Positions 23,598 to 27,523 of a DNA stretch of 27,523 nt are shown here, piece by piece. Made by a program: the position numbers and the translations under genes. The notes below the pieces were generated by a model. That model was not told where the DNA came from. It made no database searches and saw only the letters and a program-made list of their open reading frames with translations. Origin of the DNA: an uncultured Pseudomonas sp. (GTDB lineage: Bacteria > Pseudomonadota > Gammaproteobacteria > Pseudomonadales > Pseudomonadaceae); the NCBI GenBank assembly GCA_943912755.1, contig CALTWF010000083.1:1-27523 (forward strand), written 5' to 3'. Numbering within the stretch: position 1 is the stretch's first letter; each line of letters opens with the position of its first letter.

Positions 23598-25868
23598 TCA
23601 GGCCATTTCCGCCGTGGTTTCGAAGTCGAAGACCAATTCACCATCGCGGATATCGACATGCACCACACCGCCGTGCTCGGCCAGCTCGCCAAACAGGATC
23701 TCCTCGGCCAGCGGCCGCTTGATCTTGTCCTGGATAAGCCGGGCCATCGGCCGCGCGCCCATCTGCACATCGTAGCCACCGGTAGCCAGCCAGCTGCGCG
23801 CCGCGTCGGATACTTCCAGCAGAACGCGCTTGTCTTCCAGTTGGGCCTGCAGCTCGGTGAGGAACTTGTCCACCACGCTCTTGATGGTTTCGTGGCTGAG
23901 GCGACCGAACTGGATGATGGTATCCAGACGGTTGCGGAACTCCGGCGTGAAGCTCTTCTTGATCACTTCCATGGAATCGGAAGAGTGATCCTGGTGCGTG
24001 AAGCCGATCGACGCACGCGCCGCAGTTTCCGCGCCAGCGTTGGTGGTCATGATCAGGATCACGTTGCGGAAGTCCGCCTTGCGCCCGTTGTTGTCGGTCA
24101 GGGTGCCGTGGTCCATCACCTGCAGCAGCAGGTTGAAGACTTCAGGGTGGGCCTTCTCGATTTCGTCGAGCAGCAACACGCAATGCGGCTGCTTGGTGAT
24201 CGCCTCGGTGAGCAGACCGCCCTGGTCGAAACCGACATAGCCCGGAGGCGCACCGATCAGGCGGGAGACGGTATGCCGCTCCATGTACTCGGACATGTCG
24301 AAGCGAACCAGCTCGACCCCCAGGGCCTTGGCCAACTGCCGCGCCACTTCGGTCTTGCCCACCCCGGTAGGACCGGAGAACAGGAAGGAACCGATCGGCT
24401 TGTCCGGTGCCTTGAGGCCCGCACGGGACAGCTTGATTGCTGTCGCCAGCGAGTCGATGGCAGCGTCCTGACCAAACACGGTCAGTTTCAGGTCGCGCTC
24501 CAGGTTGCGCAGCAGCTCCTTGTCGGAACTGGTTACGTGTTTCGGCGGAATACGCGCGATCTTGGCGACGATGTCCTCGACCTGCGGCACCTCGATGCGC
24601 TTGACCCGGGCCTCGACCGGCTGCAGACGCTGGTAGGCGCCCGCCTCGTCGATCACGTCGATGGCCTTGTCCGGCATGTGCCGGTCGTTGATATAGCGTG
24701 CTGCCAACTCGGCGGCAGCGCGCAAGGCCTCGTCGCTGTACTCGATGCTATGGTGCGACTCGAAGCGACCTTTCAAGCCACGCAGGATGCCCACGGTGTC
24801 TTCCACCGACGGCTCGCTGACGTCGACCTTCTGGAAGCGCCGAGCCAAGGCCCGGTCCTTCTCGAAGATGCCGCGGAATTCCTGGAAGGTGGTCGATCCG
24901 ATGCAACGGATATCACCCGAAGACAGCAGCGGCTTGAGCAGGTTTGACGCATCCATCACGCCACCGGACGCAGCGCCGGCGCCGATGATGGTGTGGATTT
25001 CGTCGATGAACAGGATTGCCTGAGGGCGTTTGCGCAACTCGCCAAGCAGCGCTTTGAAGCGCTTCTCGAAATCACCGCGATACTTGGTGCCTGCCAGCAG
25101 TGCACCGAGATCCAGGGAGTAGACCACGCTGTGGGACAGCAGGTCTGGCACCTGGCCATCGACGATACGCTTGGCCAGGCCCTCGGCAATGGCAGTCTTG
25201 CCGACACCGGCCTCGCCCACCAGCAAAGGATTGTTCTTGCGGCGCCGGGCAAGGATCTGCGCGACCCGTTCGACTTCGGTTTCACGACCGACCAGCGGAT
25301 CGATCCGACCCTGGCGGGCCAACTCGTTGAGGTTACTGGCGTAGGCGTCCAGCGGATTGCCCGACGACGAGGTTTCTCCACCCTCTTCGTCCTGCATCTC
25401 CTGCTCGCCTTCCTGATGTTCGCCGTGACCCGGAACCTTGGAAATACCATGGGCGATGTAGTTGACCACATCGATGCGAGCCACGCTTTGTTGCTTGAGC
25501 AGGAACACAGCCTGGCTTTCCTGCTCGCTGAAAATGGCCACCAGCACATTGGCACCGGTCACTTCGCGCTTGCCGGAGCTCTGTACGTGGAAGACGGCAC
25601 GTTGCAATACCCGCTGGAAGCCCAGGGTTGGCTGGGTTTCACGGTCCTCGTCATGAACGGGGATCAATGGCGTGGTGGAGTCGATGAACTCCTGCAGATC
25701 GTGTTTGAGCTTGTCGAGATTTGCCCCGCACGCACGCAAAACGGTGGCGGCGGCCTCGTTGTCCAACAATGCCAGAAGAAGGTGCTCGACCGTCATGAAC
25801 TCATGACGCTTCGAACGCGCCTCCTTGAAGGCCAGATTGAGGGTGACTTCGAGCTCGCGGTTTAACAT
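23598..25868 (-). CDS. clpA: ATP-dependent Clp protease ATP-binding subunit ClpA
   Basis: ClpA is the AAA+ unfoldase that feeds substrates to ClpP. The 756-residue protein has the Clp N domain (about 1-145, where ClpS docks), an acidic linker (148-168), and AAA+ domain D1 with Walker A GEAGVGKT (218-225) and Walker B ILFIDE (285-290). Domain D2 has Walker A GPTGVGKT (499-506) and Walker B LLLDE, and a C-terminal D2-small domain. The ClpP-binding loop reads SIGFTHQDH, so the tripeptide is IGF instead of the commoner IGL; that is within the known [hydrophobic]-G-[F/L] pattern. GAGGTGA is ideally placed before the ATG. It lies 30 bp after clpS on the same strand. Confidence 0.97.
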   Translation of the reverse strand: MLNRELEVTLNLAFKEARSKRHEFMTVEHLLLALLDNEAAATVLRACGANLDKLKHDLQEFIDSTTPLIPVHDEDRETQPTLGFQRVLQRAVFHVQSSGKREVTGANVLVAIFSEQESQAVFLLKQQSVARIDVVNYIAHGISKVPGHGEHQEGEQEMQDEEGGETSSSGNPLDAYASNLNELARQGRIDPLVGRETEVERVAQILARRRKNNPLLVGEAGVGKTAIAEGLAKRIVDGQVPDLLSHSVVYSLDLGALLAGTKYRGDFEKRFKALLGELRKRPQAILFIDEIHTIIGAGAASGGVMDASNLLKPLLSSGDIRCIGSTTFQEFRGIFEKDRALARRFQKVDVSEPSVEDTVGILRGLKGRFESHHSIEYSDEALRAAAELAARYINDRHMPDKAIDVIDEAGAYQRLQPVEARVKRIEVPQVEDIVAKIARIPPKHVTSSDKELLRNLERDLKLTVFGQDAAIDSLATAIKLSRAGLKAPDKPIGSFLFSGPTGVGKTEVARQLAKALGVELVRFDMSEYMERHTVSRLIGAPPGYVGFDQGGLLTEAITKQPHCVLLLDEIEKAHPEVFNLLLQVMDHGTLTDNNGRKADFRNVILIMTTNAGAETAARASIGFTHQDHSSDSMEVIKKSFTPEFRNRLDTIIQFGRLSHETIKSVVDKFLTELQAQLEDKRVLLEVSDAARSWLATGGYDVQMGARPMARLIQDKIKRPLAEEILFGELAEHGGVVHVDIRDGELVFDFETTAEMA

Positions 25869-25898
25869 AGCTTCACCTCATACCCAAGTGGTCGGCGA

Positions 25899-26261
25899 TT
25901 AACCGTCCTTCTCGATTTCACAGAGTAGCGGATGCTGGCTTTCCCTGGCGTATTGGTTGACCTGCATGGCCTTTGTTTCGGCGATGTCACGGGTAAACAA
26001 TCCGCACACTGCCCGCCCCTCGGTATGGACGGTCAGCATGATCTTGGTCGCCAGCTCGCGGTTCAGATTGAAGAACGTCTCGAGCACTTCGACGACGAAA
26101 TCCATCGGCGTGTAGTCATCGTTGAACAAAACCACCTTGTACATCGGTGGCGCCTGCAGCGCCGGCTTGGCTTCCTGTACCGCCAATCCGGAGCCATCGT
26201 CCTCATGCGATTGCGGGCGATCCTGATTGAATGTTAGTCGAATCTGGCTATGTGCATGCAT
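25899..26261 (-). CDS. clpS: ClpAP adaptor ClpS
   Basis: ClpS binds N-terminal Leu, Phe, Tyr or Trp of N-degron substrates and delivers them to ClpA. With the ATG at 26261 it has 120 residues: a flexible N-terminal extension (about 1-38, needed for delivery) and the core MYKVVLFNDDYTPMDFVVEVLETFF. The core carries the pocket residues N47 and D48 and H79 in TVHTEGRA, then VNQYARESQHPLLCEIEKDG. A longer open frame to 26357 would add an unconserved basic tail. It shares a 229-bp divergent region with cspD. Confidence 0.96.
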   Translation of the reverse strand: MHAHSQIRLTFNQDRPQSHEDDGSGLAVQEAKPALQAPPMYKVVLFNDDYTPMDFVVEVLETFFNLNRELATKIMLTVHTEGRAVCGLFTRDIAETKAMQVNQYARESQHPLLCEIEKDG

Positions 26262-26343
26262 GGAAAGAATTTCATCATTTCGACAGGTTAAGGTTGTGGG
26301 TTGGCCGCTGGAACCGGCGCGGAATACGGCCCGTCGCCTGACC

Positions 26344-26371
26344 TTGACTATCGGCAAAACGGTGTTACAAC
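26344..26371 (+). promoter_or_regulatory. Possible sigma-70 promoter for cspD
   Basis: TTGACT (26344-26349) and TACAAC (26366-26371) match the consensus at five and four of six bases, with a 16-bp spacer. The start would leave a leader of about 110 nt before cspD, long enough for the repeats described just downstream. Confidence 0.45.
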
Positions 26372-26438
26372 CAATAAGAACCCACCGTGGTCGATAAAGA
26401 TCCGCGCAGTCAACCAGAATTTTCGCAGGTTATATGCG

Positions 26439-26469
26439 GATGGAGTGGATGATACTCCAGTGATGGAGT
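26439..26469 (+). promoter_or_regulatory. Mutually exclusive hairpin elements in the cspD leader
   Basis: GATGGAGT occurs twice (26439-26446 and 26462-26469), and ACTCCA (26454-26459) lies between. ACTCCA can pair with either TGGAGT copy: upstream with a 7-nt loop, or downstream with a 4-nt GTGA loop ending eight bases before the AGAGGG ribosome binding site. This is direct sequence observation; a switching function is inference. Confidence 0.4.
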
Positions 26470-26490
26470 CCTTTGCAGAGGGATATGAGG

Positions 26491-26742
26491 ATGGCAAGCG
26501 GTAAAGTCAAGTGGTTCAACAATGCGAAGGGATTCGGCTTCATCAATGAAGACGGTAAGACAGACGACCTGTTCGCACATTATTCGGCGATCCAGATGGA
26601 AGGCTACAAGACCTTGAAAGCAGCTCAGGCGGTCACCTTCGAGATCAGACAAGGCCCCAAGGGCATTCATGCGGTCAACATCCAGACCGCATCCGCAACT
26701 TCGGAGGCCAGGACCACGCCAACCTTGACCGTTAACGCTTGA
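26491..26742 (+). CDS. cspD: Cold-shock-domain protein CspD
   Basis: This is a single cold-shock-domain protein of the CspD type, which binds single-stranded nucleic acid and in E. coli inhibits DNA replication in stationary phase. The 83-residue protein has RNP1 KGFGFIN (13-19) and a modified RNP2 DLFAHY (26-31), with the core followed by a 15-20 residue Thr/Ala-rich tail (ASATSEARTTPTLTVNA) longer than in CspA. The ATG at 26491 is preferred because AGAGGG (26478-26483) is spaced correctly and MASGKVKWFNNAKGFGF is the conserved start. An ATG at 26485 lies too close to it. It is divergent from clpS and convergent with icd. Confidence 0.94.
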   Translation: MASGKVKWFNNAKGFGFINEDGKTDDLFAHYSAIQMEGYKTLKAAQAVTFEIRQGPKGIHAVNIQTASATSEARTTPTLTVNA

Positions 26743-26759
26743 GTTGTTGATCTTTTACC

Positions 26760-26799
26760 AACGAAGGCCCGCTTCATTCGGATGAAGCGGGCCTTCGTT
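26760..26799. terminator. Long hairpin between convergent cspD and icd
   Basis: A perfect 18-bp stem (26760-26777 with 26782-26799) closes on a TCGG tetraloop. It contains AAGGCCCGCTTCAT and its complement. No strong T-run follows in either direction, but the stem's own TTCGTT end and its position three bases from the icd stop make a shared terminator likely. Confidence 0.8.
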
Positions 26800-26801
26800 C
26801 G

Positions 26802-27523
26802 TTACATGTGCTTGATCAGCGCTTCGCCGAAGCCGGAGGAGGACACCAGAGTCGCGCCCTCCATCAGGCGCTCGAAGTCATAGGTCACGGTTTTGGCACG
26901 AATCGCGCCGTTGGTGCCCTTGATGATCAGGTCGGCCGCCTCGGTCCAGCCCAGGTGACGCAGCATCATCTCGGCGGAAAGAATCACCGAGCCCGGATTG
27001 ACCTGGTCCTTGCCGGCGTACTTCGGCGCGGTACCGTGGGTTGCCTCGAACATGGCCACGGTGTCGGACAGGTTGGCCCCCGGCGCGATGCCGATACCGC
27101 CAACTTCTGCCGCCAGGGCGTCGGACAGGTAGTCACCATTGAGGTTGAGGGTGGCGATCACGTCGTATTCCGCCGGACGCAGGAGGATCTGCTGGAGCAT
27201 GGCGTCGGCAATGGCATCCTTGACGATGACTTCACGGCCGGTCCTGGGGTTCTTGAACTTCATCCATGGGCCACCGTCGAGCAGCTCGGCACCGAATTCA
27301 TTCTTCGCCACCTCGTAACCCCAGTCCTTGAAGGCACCTTCGGTGAACTTCATGATGTTGCCCTTATGCACGATGGTCAGCGATTTGCGATCGTTGTCCA
27401 CCACATACTGCAACGCCTTGCGCACCAGGCGCTGGGTGCCTTCCTTCGAAACCGGCTTGACGCCGATACCGCAGTCCTGGTCGAAACGGATCTTGGTGAC
27501 GCCCATCTCCTCCTTGAGGAACT
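26802..27523 (-). CDS. icd: NADP-dependent isocitrate dehydrogenase (5' end beyond the window)
   Basis: This is the C-terminal part of the TCA-cycle enzyme that decarboxylates isocitrate to 2-oxoglutarate and makes NADPH. The open frame continues through the right edge, reading LKEEMGVTKIRF across it, so an internal ATG at 27506 is not the start. Visible family segments are TIVHKGNIMKFTEGAFKDWGYEVA, LLDGGPWMKFKNP, DAMLQQILLRPAEYDVIATLNLNGDYLSDALAAEVGGIGIAPGAN (with the metal-binding aspartates) and FEATHGTAPKYAGKDQVNPGSVILSAEMMLRH (adenine-nucleotide region). These are of the dimeric type I E. coli-like enzyme, not the monomeric Idh. Confidence 0.96.
   Translation of the reverse strand, partial: FLKEEMGVTKIRFDQDCGIGVKPVSKEGTQRLVRKALQYVVDNDRKSLTIVHKGNIMKFTEGAFKDWGYEVAKNEFGAELLDGGPWMKFKNPRTGREVIVKDAIADAMLQQILLRPAEYDVIATLNLNGDYLSDALAAEVGGIGIAPGANLSDTVAMFEATHGTAPKYAGKDQVNPGSVILSAEMMLRHLGWTEAADLIIKGTNGAIRAKTVTYDFERLMEGATLVSSSGFGEALIKHM

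Noticed and set aside
26410..26670. A small minus-strand open frame across the cspD start
   Set aside because: It is antisense to the conserved cold-shock domain and has no Shine-Dalgarno or family match.

Overview
The window is a gene-dense stretch of a high-GC gammaproteobacterial chromosome, almost certainly a Pseudomonas of the fluorescens/putida type. Three things point there. The order icd / cspD / clpS-clpA / infA-ate-aat / ftsK-lolA-rarA-crcB-serS-cysG is the Pseudomonas arrangement as I remember it from P. aeruginosa. There is a SoxR-controlled MexHI-OpmD-like pump, as in pseudomonads. Three intergenic REP elements carry the GTGGGAGC...GCGATGAGGCC core typical of this group. I see no rRNA, tRNA, CRISPR array, insertion sequence or prophage, and the window is mostly core genome.

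Layout. Bases 1-1013 hold the 3' part of a PBP2-type transpeptidase gene. It converges on a small minus-strand unit (1020-2468) of a lone ABC ATPase and an unrecognised secreted protein. Bases 2595-8149 are a minus-strand tripartite RND efflux operon (adaptor, pump, outer-membrane lipoprotein) transcribed away from a plus-strand soxR (8244-8714). The shared 94-bp gap holds a textbook SoxR box inside a 19-bp promoter spacer. A NCS2 xanthine permease (8897-10267) ends in a clear terminator. Then comes the tightly overlapping tusD-tusC-tusB-tusE-ybiB operon (10353-12720) for tRNA 2-thiolation, and a glutathionyl-hydroquinone reductase (12835-13803).

Bases 13887-21382 form one long minus-strand run, ftsK -> lolA -> rarA -> crcB -> serS -> cysG, closed by a REP hairpin. 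A 352-bp AT-richer divergent region follows. After it come aat-ate-infA on the plus strand, a perfect bidirectional terminator, convergent clpS-clpA, divergent cspD, another long terminator hairpin, and the 3' part of icd running off the right edge.

How the genes work together. The right third gathers the bacterial N-degron pathway: Aat and Ate/Bpt add destabilising N-terminal residues, ClpS recognises them and ClpA unfolds the substrate for ClpP (not in the window). The left-centre is a redox-drug response module in which SoxR senses redox-active compounds and switches on an efflux pump. I find no clearly novel multi-gene system. The points most worth a second look are regulatory: the SoxR promoter, the REP/REPIN elements (one reaching into a stop codon), a possible two-state hairpin before cspD, and an inverted repeat on the predicted ftsK promoter. 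The secreted protein at 1020-1652 and its neighbouring orphan ABC ATPase also deserve attention.
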